Positions 21,644 through 33,530 of a DNA stretch of 64,000 nucleotides are shown here, one piece after another. The first letter of the stretch is position 1, and each line of letters starts with the position of its first letter. Source of the stretch: Pseudocercospora fijiensis CIRAD86. Lineage: Eukaryota; Ascomycota; Dothideomycetes; Mycosphaerellales; Mycosphaerellaceae. The notes under the pieces were generated by a model. It was not told where the DNA came from and ran no database searches. It saw nothing but the letters and a program-made list of their open reading frames with translations. Made by a program: the position numbers and the translations under genes. Location of the stretch: NCBI RefSeq assembly GCF_000340215.1, contig NW_006921533.1, positions 7,293,671 through 7,357,670 of the forward strand. The letters are read 5' to 3'.

Positions 21644-21844
21644 TCCCTCCCTTTCTTCGTATCTAACTAGACACGCTTCACATTGCGCGCTTAAAACAAA
21701 CAAATAGTTATATAGGGCACCTTAGGCATCGTAGCTAAGGCTATTTTTTAGAAACTCCGCAATAATACCCCCGGGGTAGCATTGTTCCTAGATTCTATTA
21801 ATATATATAAACAACTTCCTAAGTATCTAATCTACTACGCTAAC

Positions 21845-24598
21845 TTACTGCTGCTTTAATGCACCGTAATCCTTACTAGTAATAACCTTATTAGCTAGTC
21901 GATTCTCCTAAACTCCTCCGTAGGTGTTAAAGCTATTAGCGCTAAAGTACTCTACCTCGAAGTAAGCTTAATTAACGAGGAGGTTAGTAGCCTTGTCCTA
22001 TATAGCCTTCTCCTACTCGCGCAGATAGTCCTTAAGCTCCTCGTTACTAAACTAGAGGACTTGTTTAACTTCGTTCTAAACAACGTAACTTAACTAAGGA
22101 ATTCTACCGACTAGGGTATCGGAAATATAACTAAGGCCTTCGACTAAGATAGCGGTAGGGAAGGCGAACGGTACGAAGGTATTAGAACCTAGAAGGGCGG
22201 TTAGATTGCGGTACGCCTTAGCAACCTTAGCGACGGTTAAGTTGTCGTAGCCCTTAATCTTAGTGCTGTCGATAATACGAGAGTAGCCTAGGTCGATTAA
22301 TATACGGTCGCTCTCGGGCTTTAGATCGCTATACGGAAGGTATAGTATCTAAATAGAGACCTCGCATTCCTTTAGAGGGTTAAGGATCTACTAAGCTGCC
22401 TCGCCTTCGTTAGACTATCTATCGAATATATAACCGAGGTCGTCGTTAGTAAGGTGCTTGTTAGTAAGCTTACTAATCTTATTTAGTAGAACTAGGCTAT
22501 AGGCATTAAGCTTCTTAACCTAGTTCTCGAAGACCTCTAGTTCGTATATGCCCTCGATAATAGTTAAACAGGCGGTCTTATCTTTAGACATAAGAGAAAC
22601 CTTAATACGTAGATAGCTAGCACCCTTACTAGCTGCGAGCTTAACTATATCTTATCCGAGACGAGAAGTCTCCTTAGTAGGGCAGTTCGTATAACTACTA
22701 TTACCTACCTTAAAGTACTTAGTAGGCTTAGGGACGGAGATAAGCTCGTATACGTAATTAGGTCGAAGGGCAACGGCTAAGAGCTACAAGGCGGGATACT
22801 AACGGACGATTTAGTTGCTTACTCTATAGGTTTGAAGGATATTACGGCCTTCCTACTTAGACTTAGGTAGTTTACGTATATACTAAAAGAACATACGAAA
22901 CTCCTCCTATATTAGGTCGACGATAAGAGGAAGGTGCGCTCTACGAGGCGACTATATCTAACCGAAGACCCGAGGGAAGATAGCATTACTAGTCTAACGA
23001 AAGCGGTTAAAGGAGGTGCCTTAGCCGAGAATGCTAGTAATTAGCTTGCACCGACGCTTAGTTAGCGTAAGCTCGCGAGTAATAGTGCTAGTAGGGTTGA
23101 ATGCATAGAGTCCTAGGGAGGTCGGGGCGGCAGCGGGACGTCCGGGAAACTAGTTAGTATAACTAGTCTTAAGGGCAGTAAAGGCATCTTTATTAGCAAC
23201 CTTACGACTAATCTTTAATAGGCGACCGACGAGGACACTCGCCTTAGCACTAGCATAGAGACTATAGACCTTAGCAGCCTTCTTAATATAGTTAGTATAT
23301 ATAGTAAACCGCTCCTTATCTAGCTTACTAAGGTCGTCGAGCTATTAACAGATAGATAGGGCGGTAGGAGCTTTACCTATATCGGCTTTAGGAACTATAT
23401 CGATGTTAGTAATAAGGTGCGCAATAGAGTCGCCCTTATAAGAACTATAGATGTTCTTAGTTAATAGGATCGGTAAGAGGCCTCTATCTCTACGCTCGCT
23501 AAAGGAGCCTTCGGAGGAGACATCTTCTAGTAGTATATCTAGTATATTAATATCCGAGTCACTATAGTTAGTACTATAGTTATTACTATAGTCGGTACTA
23601 GAAGGAGTGCTATACTTCTTAGTAGCCTTATAGAGGGCCTAGCGAGTATACAATGCCTTCTTACGCGCTGCTTCGGCCTTAGCGCGCTCGTCTTAAACTT
23701 CTTAAGGGACCTTACGGTTACGGGTCGAGCGACGATCTTTAGCCTACATTTCTATAGCGAGCGTAAGACTAGTAGCCGTATCGGCCTCGGTTTCTAGGCG
23801 AAGAGCCTTACGTTTAAGGACATTAACGATAGGAGCCTCTTAACCTTTAACAATAAAGCCTATACTATTAATGCGATAGCCCTTCTCTTTTAGTAGATCC
23901 TTAGTTATCTATACGTTAAGATCGACCTAGATAATCGCATCGTAGTGCTTCTTCTAGTAGGCTATCGTAAAGTCGTTAAGCGCAAAGGACAAGTTAAGTA
24001 ACTGCTTGCCTACCTTCTTACTAGCGGTAGATATACGATAGATTATAGTACGGGAAAGGTACTCGGCACCTTAACGACGGACCTTATACTTATTAACGAA
24101 CGAAGAGACCTACTTAGTACGCTCTTGTCTACCGTAGGCGAAGTTAATAAGGCTCTTAGGAAGACTACTTAGTCTACCCTAATGTTCGAAGGCCTAGTCG
24201 AGAGTCTTAAAGCGTAAACGAATCTAGGTGCCGGCCGTCTCGAGGCTATAGACGATAGGAAAGGCTTACTCGATATCTATATCGTTAAGAACCTCGCGCT
24301 TAAAGATACGCTTACCGATAGACTAACGCAAGTTGTTTATACCGTACGCAACTAAGATAGCAGCCTTCTTAATATTCCTATTAATAACGCGTAGTAGGGT
24401 ACGAGCGTTCTAGATCTTCTCTTAAGGGTCTTTAAGGGCGGTAACGATCTAGAAGCAGTGCTCGAGGCTGGTTGTAGTAGCAAAGGCGCTATCGGATAGG
24501 GCTTCGATCGGAACTAGGGCGGCTAGGCTTAGGTTAATAGAGATAGGTAGGTCGTTGCTACTACTAGCGCCTAGCGGATTCGGGGCGCCGGAAGACAT
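21845..24598 (-). pseudogene. Giant element ORF3: large protein of unknown function between pol and 3' LTR
   Basis: From ATG at 24598 (MSSGAPNPLGASSSNDLPIS) a frame of about 900 codons runs toward the 3' LTR, broken only by TAG/TAA at codons explicable as RIPed Gln/Trp. The N-terminal half is helical and basic (INRNIKKAA, EKGYRINSIG, ERAKAEAARKKALYTRQALY). A Ser/Tyr/Asp-rich linker follows near 23600-23500. The C-terminal half is helical. I see no signal peptide, no membrane segment, no RT or integrase motif, so it does not look like an envelope gene. It is flanked by copies of the palindrome. Possibly a second gag-like or accessory gene, or a captured host gene. The real stop cannot be fixed. 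Confidence 0.6.
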
Positions 24599-25599
24599 AG
24601 TCGACCGAAGCGGAGGTAGGTTATAAACGAGTTTACAAGTGTGTTCGTTGCTTAATAATAATAATTAAAGGGTTTAGATAGAAGGGGGGGGGGTAGTTAG
24701 GCGGTAGCGAGTTAGTTAGTAATCGAGTAGAAGAAGGAGCTTAGGAAGCTCGCTTTAAATATAGTACGAAGGTAACGTAGTCCGTATATTCCGCGCTAGT
24801 AAAGCAAACGGATAACGGCTGTATATAAAAGTGAAGCTATATACGAGACTTCTTTATTATTAGGGCAGGCTAAAGTTTAACAATCGATCTAGCTAATTGC
24901 TAGTAGCGACTACGCGCCTTTATTAACCTTTAGCTATCGTAGATTCTCGCGTACTCGAAATGTAACTAGTTAGTTCGAGTCCTTAGTAGAAATCTATAGT
25001 AGTAAAGCTAGCGGGACTAATAATACCCCCGGGGTAGCATTAGCTTTTCTCTAGAGATGCTCGGTAACGAGGAGTAAGTCGCCTAGGCCTAGTGCAGCTA
25101 ATTCGTTAGTACGTTAGCCTATAGCACTGCCGTTATAGATGCAGCATCACCTTTTATATTAGTAAGCACGTAAAGGTAGTCTATACGTTTACCTTCTTCC
25201 TTCTTCCTTCTTCTAAACGCTAAGCTTAATAGCCTAAGGTCCCTATTCTTAGAGGCTATCGGCCTAGGTTGCTATATCTATCTAAGAGCTAGGAAGGGAG
25301 AGGGTTAGGTTCGGCCATTTTCCTAATGCTACCCCCGGGGTATTATTAGGAAAACACGCCTCGTATAGTTCTATCTAAGGAAACAAGAGCAAAGGAATAA
25401 AGTTATAGCAACATCTCGAAGGTTAAAGAGCAAAACAATAGATAAAGTAAAAGCAAAAGAGGGCAACAACTATAAGCATTAACACCGTAGGAATAAGCAG
25501 TAAGGACTAAAGCTATAGGGCGGCACTACATTAATAGCGCGGAGAAGGCAAGGAAAACAACGTAGTAGAGGCAGGGAAAAATAAGCAATCATTTAGTCT
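24599..25599. other. Spacer between pol and ORF3 in the giant element
   Basis: Holds two copies of the palindrome in opposite orientation (25019-25041, 25325-25347) and a run of nine G near 24692. The same spacer is found in copy 2 at about 49650-50695. No ORF recognised. Confidence 0.5.
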
Positions 25600-28500
25600 C
25601 GGGATCTAGCTATAATTCTAGGCGGTCTTCGTCGCTAGACTAGTCGAGCTCCTCCTCGGAGTTAGAGTTAGATAGCTAGAAGTCTAGTTTACTATCGGAA
25701 TCAATATCGGAAATGCTCTACGCGCAATTAATATGTATATAACCCTCCTTTTCCCTATAAGTCATTCCTAACAGCTTACTAAGACGTATCTAGGGATGCG
25801 TATAGTTATCGGGTAGAAGAGGATCTAAAATCGCGGTAGGATCCTCCTCTCGATAGGTATCTAAGGTAGGTAGAGGGTCTATAGAGGCATTAACTTCCTC
25901 CTCGGTCGGGGGAGGGCGGGTAGGCTCTCTTAATTCGACGACCTTCTTTAGGTTAGCCCGGGGGTGCGAGTGCTTTAAAGTAGCACTATTAAGTTCCTAA
26001 AGACGGTACGTAGAACTATCGTAAAGGACCTCCTACACTCTATAAGGCCCTTTCTATTTAAAGGCTAGCTTATAGGAGTAACTATATTCTAGCTCCGACC
26101 GGTATAGGAGGACTATATCGCTAACCTTTAGAGGTTCCTAATTAATAGCATTATAGTCATTAAAATACTGCTTAGCCTCTTTACGAAGGCGCCGTTATCG
26201 AGCAAGACCCTCCTAAGAAGTCGTAGTTATATCCTTAAGAGCCTTAGCCCGTAGAGTAAGAAGATCTGCCCTCGTACGAACAGACCCCTAATCGTAAACG
26301 CTATGCGTGCGATAGGACAACTTAATAGGAAGAACGGCGTCCCTCCTAATTATAAGCTCTACTAGCGTAAGTCTAGTCGTATCGATAATAGTAGTTCGAT
26401 CCGCTTAGAGAAGGGCTAGAACGCGGATAGAGATAGGAACGGACCTGTCCCCTCTATTAGTTATCTTAGATAGGGCATTAATCAAAGACCGATAGCTACG
26501 CTTAATAATAGCATTCGACTAGGGATAGTACGGGGAGATACGAACGTTCTTCGCCCTATACGAAACAAGTAGCGCTTAAACTTCTTTAGCTATATTGTTC
26601 GTAGCGTTATCTAAGATAATCTCGTAAGGTGTTCCCTAGCGGCAAAACAGATCTTTAAATAGGAAGGCAGCTATATTACGAGCATTAATAGCACCGCAGC
26701 CCTTATAGAAATAATAGGCTTTAGGCTATCGAGAAAGACCTTCCCGAATAATATAGAGGCTATTGTTCCGGCTTAGATAAACCCTATTACCGTACTATCG
26801 CTTACTAACTAATTAGGCAGCGGGGATACGCAGCTCGCCTAGCCGACGGTAGCTATTCCTAAAATTGCACTTAGGACAGCTCTTATAGTAGCGAGAGACA
26901 TTAGCCTATACGCTATCCTACTAGTACCGCCGACAAAGGACATCGAAGGTACCCTCCGCCGCCCGGTAGCCGAGCTTATCGTAAACGGAACGAAGGATCT
27001 CTTATCGGGCTACTAGGTCGTTAATAATACGCTAGAGAGGTACATTAACTATCGCTTGTCGCTAAAGGATTCGATCTTTAACTAGGAATCGTCGAGAATA
27101 GCGAATAACCCGACGGTATTAACTCTTTAATAGGCTAGGCGCTTTCTTCGTATAGGTTAGGAAGTAGGCGATATAATAGGAGTCGTCGGAGTAGACCCTA
27201 TTAAGGATATTATCCCTCTCTAGTTCATCCGCCTTAGCTTTAGCCTAGTCGTTATCGTTAGTAGTAGGGCTCTCGTCGGGCTAGTTACTAGGTTAGTCGC
27301 TAGGTTAGTTATCGGCAGCAGGCCTAGTAATTGCTAGTATAGCATTAATATAGAAGGTAGCGAAGAAAGTGCGGTTAATTACCGCATCGACATCCTCTTC
27401 TTCTATTATCTCGGCGATGTCCTCTTCTATAGCGGGCCTTCTAGAAAGGCTATCCGGTCTAGTATGCTTCTTGCTAGGAACGTAGAAGACGTCGAAATTA
27501 AACAAATAGATCTAGGCAACCTACCGAGCTATCGTAGAGTTTAGTAGGTCGGAGGCTATACGGTTAAGCTAATAGACTAGCGTCTAAGCATCGATTTCTA
27601 AGCGAAAGAACATACTAAAGAGCTATAGTCGGAACTTCTTTAGAGCCTTATAGACTCTAAGGCATTCTCGCTTGCTAGCATCGTACCGGGCCTCGATCGG
27701 TTTCTATAGTCCGGAGTCGTACCTAATAGGATAACGTAAGGATAGCTCCTTACGGTTATACTACATTAGTATCTCGCTATAGCCTTCCCCGCTCGAGTCG
27801 ATAGTAACAATTATTAAACCCGTACCCTCTAAGTAGTTAATAGACGTAAGTGCAGGTGCGCTAACGAGTGCCTTAGTTACCTTATCCTTAGCCGCTTAGT
27901 ATACGGGGGTCTATTCGAATTTAGCATCCTTCTTAAGCAAGGCGTATAAGGGCTTATATACTAATACAAAGTTCTCGACCTAGATATAGAAGTAGGAGAC
28001 TACTCTAAGCTAGGTTCGGACATCCTTCTAACAGGTAGGATCCGGCTAGGACACTATCTTTAGGACCTGTACATTATTAGGATAGCGGCCGTTCTTATTA
28101 GTTACAAACCCGACAATATTTATTCGTTTATATAGGAGCTGAAGCTTCTCCCTATATACCGTTAGGTTAGCTCGCTCTAGGTCGTAGAGGACACTATCGA
28201 GGTTCTAAACGTATTCGAGAAAGAACCTACGGATGCTAGGCTCTACTTCTTTATTGTCGTACCTAGTTTTAGGGCCCTTAATACCGATGTCGTCGAGGAA
28301 AGGCATCGCTATATAGGAGATATAGGCCGCGAGGACTTGGTTTATAATACGAACGAACTAGGCTACGGAGTTAGTTGCCCCTTAGGGAAGGGTAGTTTGT
28401 CTATATAGCCTAAGAGGTGTCTCGAAACTAGTAAGGTCTCGGCTGTTAGGGTAGAGAGGAATTTAGTCGTAGCCCGAGAAAACGTTAACTAGTAAGGCTA

Positions 28501-29290
28501 CAATACAGTTAGTAAAGGCTTCCGAGAACCTATTAGTCTCCGGAGGAAGGTTAGTATCTCTAATCGTAACCGCATTAAACTTTTGTATAGCGTTAATTAG
28601 GCGGTACTTCTTTAGTTCCTTAGGAGCTGTCTTCTTCTAAACTAGGAAGTATAGATTGCGATACGAGGCATAGGAAGGTTCTAAGGTGCTAGCCTTTATA
28701 CGCTGTCGTATTATGTCCTTAACTACACCTCGTAGGCTTAGGTTTAGCTTGAAACCTAGGTAGGCCTAAGGCTTATATTCGATCGTTCGGATCTTCTACG
28801 GAGGGGCAACCTCCGGGTTTATCCTACCTAGGTAAGTAAAGTTATATACTAATACGGCCTCGCGATTGTATAGAAGCTTATATAGTAGGTTAAGCTCAAG
28901 ATCCGAAAGCTCTATACTAGGTTTAATCTTCGCAAGCCTTTCCGGTATTAGCCTTAAACCCCTAGGAATAGTAGAGAACTTTTTAGTAATATATCTCTAG
29001 TCGTACGGACTATCCCTAGGTAGCAATATTGCTTCCTAATTAAGACACTTTTGTCGCTAGTTAGGATTCCCGCTAGGATTAGACCTATCGGTAATATACA
29101 CGCTGCCTTTTATAGGCTTAATCTTGTTAGCTACCCTCTTATATAGGGTATATATACCAATCGATTATCGAACCCGAGCTCGCTCTCTTTGTCGCTAGGC
29201 TTAGAGATTAGCGCAACAAAACAGCGCGTAAACTTCTTTAGAAGTTTCCTTAAGTCGATAGGTATGCAGCTAGTAGTCCTAATTTATAAC
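25600..29290 (-). pseudogene. Giant element ORF2: reverse transcriptase-RNase H-integrase, RIP-inactivated
   Basis: Minus strand. The RT catalytic block near 28310-28260 reads YLDDIGIKGPKTRYDNKEVE, then a region on IRRF and LDSVL typical of fungal Gypsy RTs. RNase H follows, closing near 27505-27420 with FNFDVFYVPSKKHTRPDSLSRRP, the usual HxPGxxNxxADxLSRRP end of RNase H. Integrase near 26650-26450 has GTPYEIILDNAT and SNAIIKRSY (SNGxIERS with Glu to Lys). The tail after integrase runs to about 25600 and is acidic. No chromodomain was recognised here, unlike the smaller Gypsy family. Confidence 0.8.
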
Positions 29291-29313
29291 GCCGGCGAAA
29301 ACGTTAGATTCGT

Positions 29314-29336
29314 AATAACACCCCTAGGGTAGCATT
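29314..29336. repeat. Palindromic spacer between gag-protease and pol ORFs
   Basis: AATAACACCCCTAGGGTAGC and on, an imperfect palindrome. Close relatives around the core TACCCCCGGGGTAGCATT occur at about 32578-32600 (before gag), 25325-25347 (after pol, inverted), 25019-25041 (before ORF3), 21761-21783 (after ORF3), and 50377-50400 in the second copy. The chromoviruses have a related one at 1927-1949 and 53303-53325. Confidence 0.7.
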
Positions 29337-29339
29337 AGA

Positions 29340-32300
29340 CTCGCGTTCTAATTAGTTAGTTCGGGTAGACCCGCCTCCGATAATAATACTTGCGACAGCA
29401 TTATTACCTTAACTTGCGTAGTAGGTATAGGTAGTCGTTATATTATACTCGCTATCGCTTCGAGTACTCGTCTTCTTAGTATAGAGCCTAGAAACTTGCC
29501 TTAACGTATAGAGCGGCGCACTTCTAGAAATGACCTATTTAAGCTATACTAACTTATAGCGCAGATTGCCGGTCTTATAACCGCGCCGTAGCGTTTCCCG
29601 AAGACCGTCTAGAAGCAGCAAGGATATCCTCGTAGGATTTGTAGCTAGTATTGCCGATATAACTAGTAAACACGACTTAGTTGCCCTTCTAGTTAGCGAT
29701 AGTTCCCTCCTAGGAACTATCGTCGCAGTTGCGCTAAACACCTCGAGTTATGCGAGACTATAGTCGACCTAGAATAATTAGCGTGTTTAGGTCGGCGGCA
29801 ATCTAGAAGGTAAAGGAAAAGTATATACCGAAGGCGTCTACTATAACATTGTAGCAAGTACCTACTAGCGTAACCTCCCTATTTACTCCCTATATACCTA
29901 GGGAAATGTCTCTATTTATTAGCAGCCTAAGTTGTTTAGCCTAACGCTTACTTATAATAAGTAACTCCGAACTATTATTAAGCATTGCTAGTATCTATTA
30001 ACTATAGCTCCCGATAGTAACTTAAATATAGATAGCGGGAACGACGGCGAAGGAACGGGTAACTGCGGAAAGGTCTATATTATTAGGGATGGAATAAAGT
30101 TCCTTAGGTCGAGGAGGTCCTACTCGACCGATTTATTAGCTAGTAAACCGGACAGCCTTAATAGAGACTAAAACTAGAGTAGGGTCGGGATTATTACTAT
30201 CCCCTTAGCCTATCTCCTTAACTCCCTCTTCGTTAGCATTATCGATAGTATCTTAGTTCTCGTAGGTTACCGATTCGCCTTCTGCTAACTCTTAGGCACC
30301 TGAAAATTTAGGAAGGAACTATAGGGAAGAGACGTCGATATAGTCTTCTCGTCCCTGTTTCCTTCGGAGGGTAGCGAGGTCTTTTATAAAGGTAGTATCG
30401 TTAGGGATTCGGCTCTAGAATAGGTTAGTAGGCAAACCGTATGCTAGTAGCTCTCCTATAGATACATTAGACTTAAGGTCTAGGAACTATAAAGCCTAGA
30501 AGAGAGCGTTTGCCTTTGTGTCTAAGGAGTTAGCTAGGCTAGTACTATACTTTTTCATATACCTATTAAAGCGAAAGCTCTTTAGGTCGGATAACTTCCG
30601 TTTGTAGGCAGGTAGGTTAGCTAGGCCTAAGGTACTACTAATGTCGGTAGTAACATCCTCTATGTCGACCTCTAGAGTCTCTAAGACGACTAGGCTTTCT
30701 ATAGGTAGGGTACTAGGGGCAGTGCTAGGTGCGGTGCTAGATCGGATAGCGCGGTCTATAGCTGTCTAGAGAGTCTTAGTTTTAGCGGTTAACTCTCGCT
30801 ATTGCTTAGCCTTGTCGGCCGCCTTGTTCTTTAGTACCCTAGTAGGGGCTGCCGCACTAGGGCGAGTAGGGTTCTAAGGGCTCTTACCCTTGCTTTAGGA
30901 CTAGGTCTAAGACCGTATAGTAGCGTAGACATCTATACTGTTCTTAGTAACCGCGTAAATATTAGTAACTACGTCCGGATTCTAAGAAACAAAGTTGACT
31001 TTAATAGGCTTAGTAGTTCCGTTACTACTTCGCTCCTTAACCTGTTTTGCCCTAACCTTCTAAGTTTCTCGTTTAGTAATAGCGGCGAGGATACTATTCC
31101 TAGTATCCTCAAACTCGATCTTGCCGCTATACTTCTTTTCTAGAAGGGTCTTTAGCTAAGGCAGCTTCGGGGCTCTCCGATCCTATTCGAAATCAATCTT
31201 GTCGCCGGTATCTATATAGTAGAATCGGCTATTTACTTACATAATAAGCTTCCTTTTAAGAAGCTCTTTCTAGATAGGGTAGGACGATTAGATATATTTA
31301 AACCCGCTACATATCTAGCACTTGCTATCTAAGTTAGAATAGATCTTCCGTATAGCGTAGACATCTACTAAAGGGGCTTTAGGGTAGTTAGGATCTGAAA
31401 CCTAGTAGACTAGCGGCACATCGCCTAGTATAGTAGTATTAATAACCTCCCTAACTCGCTATAATGCTTTTGCATTTAGGTTTAGCTAGGCTAGGGATTC
31501 AGCTAAGTCCGCAACGTCTTAAGAGTGCTTAGTAACAGTAGGAGTTACGGTCTTAGGACTACTTTACGATTTAGGAAGGAACTTAGGTCCCTTGTTTCTT
31601 AAGGCTTCTTTCCTAACCTACGCTAGGTTATTCCGGTCTTCGCTATAGATAAACTTCCTCGCATCGGCTATGCTATTAATGTCGGCCTTAACACACACTA
31701 GGACCTCTTTATATTTCCTAAAACTCTTAGGATCGGACTCGCTAAGCTTGTAGCGACGGAAGATACGCTAAGCTATAGGCTACGGCAATCCCTAGAGGAG
31801 CAGCCTCGTTCTCTAAGAGTTTTCGAGGTTACTCTATTCGATGCCGTCCGCTAACTCGATAAACTCGCGGACATATCCCTTTAGGTCGTTATCCTTAGTA
31901 CGCCTTACTAAGCAGAGGGACTCGAGCTACGTACGACTGCCTTTAATGCGACGGCTATCGCGCTCCCGATATTCCCTTATAAAGGCTATCTTAAAGGTCT
32001 CCTAGTTGGTATTAGACTTGTCGTCCTTTTCTAGGTAGCTAACTAGGGTTTTAAGGGTTCGGTAAAGCTTAGAGGAGGTAGTCCTCGTAAAGGACCGAAT
32101 CTTGTACTAGTCGGATTCTCTATCGAGTTCGTAATTAACTAAGCCTTCCTTAAAGCGCTTAATATGTACTATAGCGTTCTACCCTTCGAATAAGGGGTTT
32201 GTAGTACTCCCTAGTTCTAGCGGGCGACGCTTGTTTTAACGGAGAAGTTTAGTTTGCTTCTCTATTATCTTTATAATAACATTGTAGAGCGCCTCTAGCG

Positions 32301-32450
32301 TAGAAGGCGTAGGAGGCTTACTTATGTTAACTAGTCGCCGCCTGATTTCTTCGTTAATAGGATTAGGGGCGGTTTCGGATTTAGAGGATTCCGCTAATTC
32401 TTAATACTCGTTTTCGCTAAAGCTAGAGCTTATTCGATTGTTAGTGAAAT
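29340..32450 (-). pseudogene. Giant element ORF1: gag-protease, RIP-inactivated
   Basis: The frame read through stops has a zinc knuckle near 31280-31320 on the minus strand: C-WI-C-SGFK-Y-IQSS-Y, that is CX2CX4HX4C with the His and last Cys turned to Tyr by RIP (CAC to TAC, TGC to TAC). Further down, about 30060-29690, a retropepsin-like part reads ILAMLNNSSELLIISKR, where LDSGSE is expected, followed by a long beta-rich segment including NTLIILGR. So nucleocapsid and protease lie in one ORF, separate from RT. Limits are approximate. Confidence 0.7.
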
Positions 32451-33246
32451 TGTTGAAATAAAATGCTATATAAAGTCGTAATAAAATGCTATATAAACGT
32501 GTTTTTAGTGTCTTTGGTTTGTTAGGTTTGTTATAATATTGCTGCGCGAGAGAATAGTGTATTAGGCTGTTTCTCCTAGTATTACCCCCGGGGTAGCATT
32601 AGGATTTAGCCTCCTAGGGGTCGCCTAATTACCTCTAGGAGCTGAGTTTAGTATTAGACGAAAGCCGCTCGGAGGGAGAGACTGCAATCTCTATTTATAC
32701 CTAGATCCTAGAAACTAGCTCGTATCTCCTTTAGCTAGGCGGGGGGCGGTAGCCTTCTTTTTCTAGTAGAAGGCTAAGTACTATCTAAGCGAGGCTGCGA
32801 ATCTAGGATCGCCCTACCCGATTAATAGGGGACTCCCCGGCCATCCGACCTATAAGCCGTATTTGCTATTAATTAATAGTCTTAGCAAACTAAGCAAGGC
32901 CGATAGGTAATTAGTCTATCTCCTCCTTAGGCGGGGCTTATCTCGAGCAAGCGGTGCTAAATAGGTCTTCGACCCGGAGCCGAGTCCTTAGAAGCTAGCT
33001 ATAGCTATAGACTAGGCCCTAAGCTATAACAGTCCTAAGGGTTTGTAGCTTTTCGGGGTTAAAGCGATGCCCTCGTTAAGAGGTTTCTCTGCTTGTCGTA
33101 ATAGCCCCTTAAGATGCTTCTATATCGTCTATATCGTAGGCTCTTATCGTGCCCTCGCTTCGGTTATAGTTATTCGTACCTAGAGACTACCTTTAATATA
33201 CCCAAACCTGTTAGATATAAAGAGATAGCCCTACCTTCGGCTCTAA

Positions 33247-33526
33247 TAAAGGACGGAAACTAACACTACTACTACTACCTATAGTAATAGTATAGGCTAC
33301 CGAGGGTAATATAACTTATAGCAATATAGGCAGCTATGTTTAGCATAATAGGATAACAAGACGGTTGCTTAGGCTAATAACTAGAGCCCTACAACATAGG
33401 CATTATAGAAGTGTAACATAAACAATGTACTATACGAGGTTAGTACTCTATCTATAATATAGAAGGAGGCCTCTTATATAGGCTCAAAACTCAGCCTAGG
33501 TATATAGGGCCGGTTACTAGCTAATA
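33247..33526 (-). repeat. 5' LTR of the giant retrotransposon
   Basis: 280 bp, same length as the other LTR. On its inner side the minus strand continues TTAGAGCCGAAGG, possibly a RIPed primer-binding site (TAG for TGG). Confidence 0.88.
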
Positions 33527-33530
33527 CTAT

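Larger units (their letters stand above)
21364..33526 (-). mobile_element. 12.2-kb Ty3/Gypsy-type LTR retrotransposon with an extra ORF ('giant' family, copy 1)
   Basis: Complete element: LTRs of 280 bp at 21364-21643 and 33247-33526, 4-bp target duplication CTAT at 21360-21363 and 33527-33530. On the minus strand the order is 5' LTR, gag-protease, RT-RNaseH-integrase, then a third ORF of about 2.7 kb, 3' LTR. That is unusually long for a fungal Gypsy element (commonly 5-8 kb). Short palindromes lie between the ORFs. All ORFs carry RIP stops. A truncated second copy lies at 41966-50695 on the plus strand. Confidence 0.88.

Noticed and set aside
29544..29741. Minus-strand 65-codon ORF
   Set aside because: Out of frame with the protease reading frame of the giant element; chance open frame.
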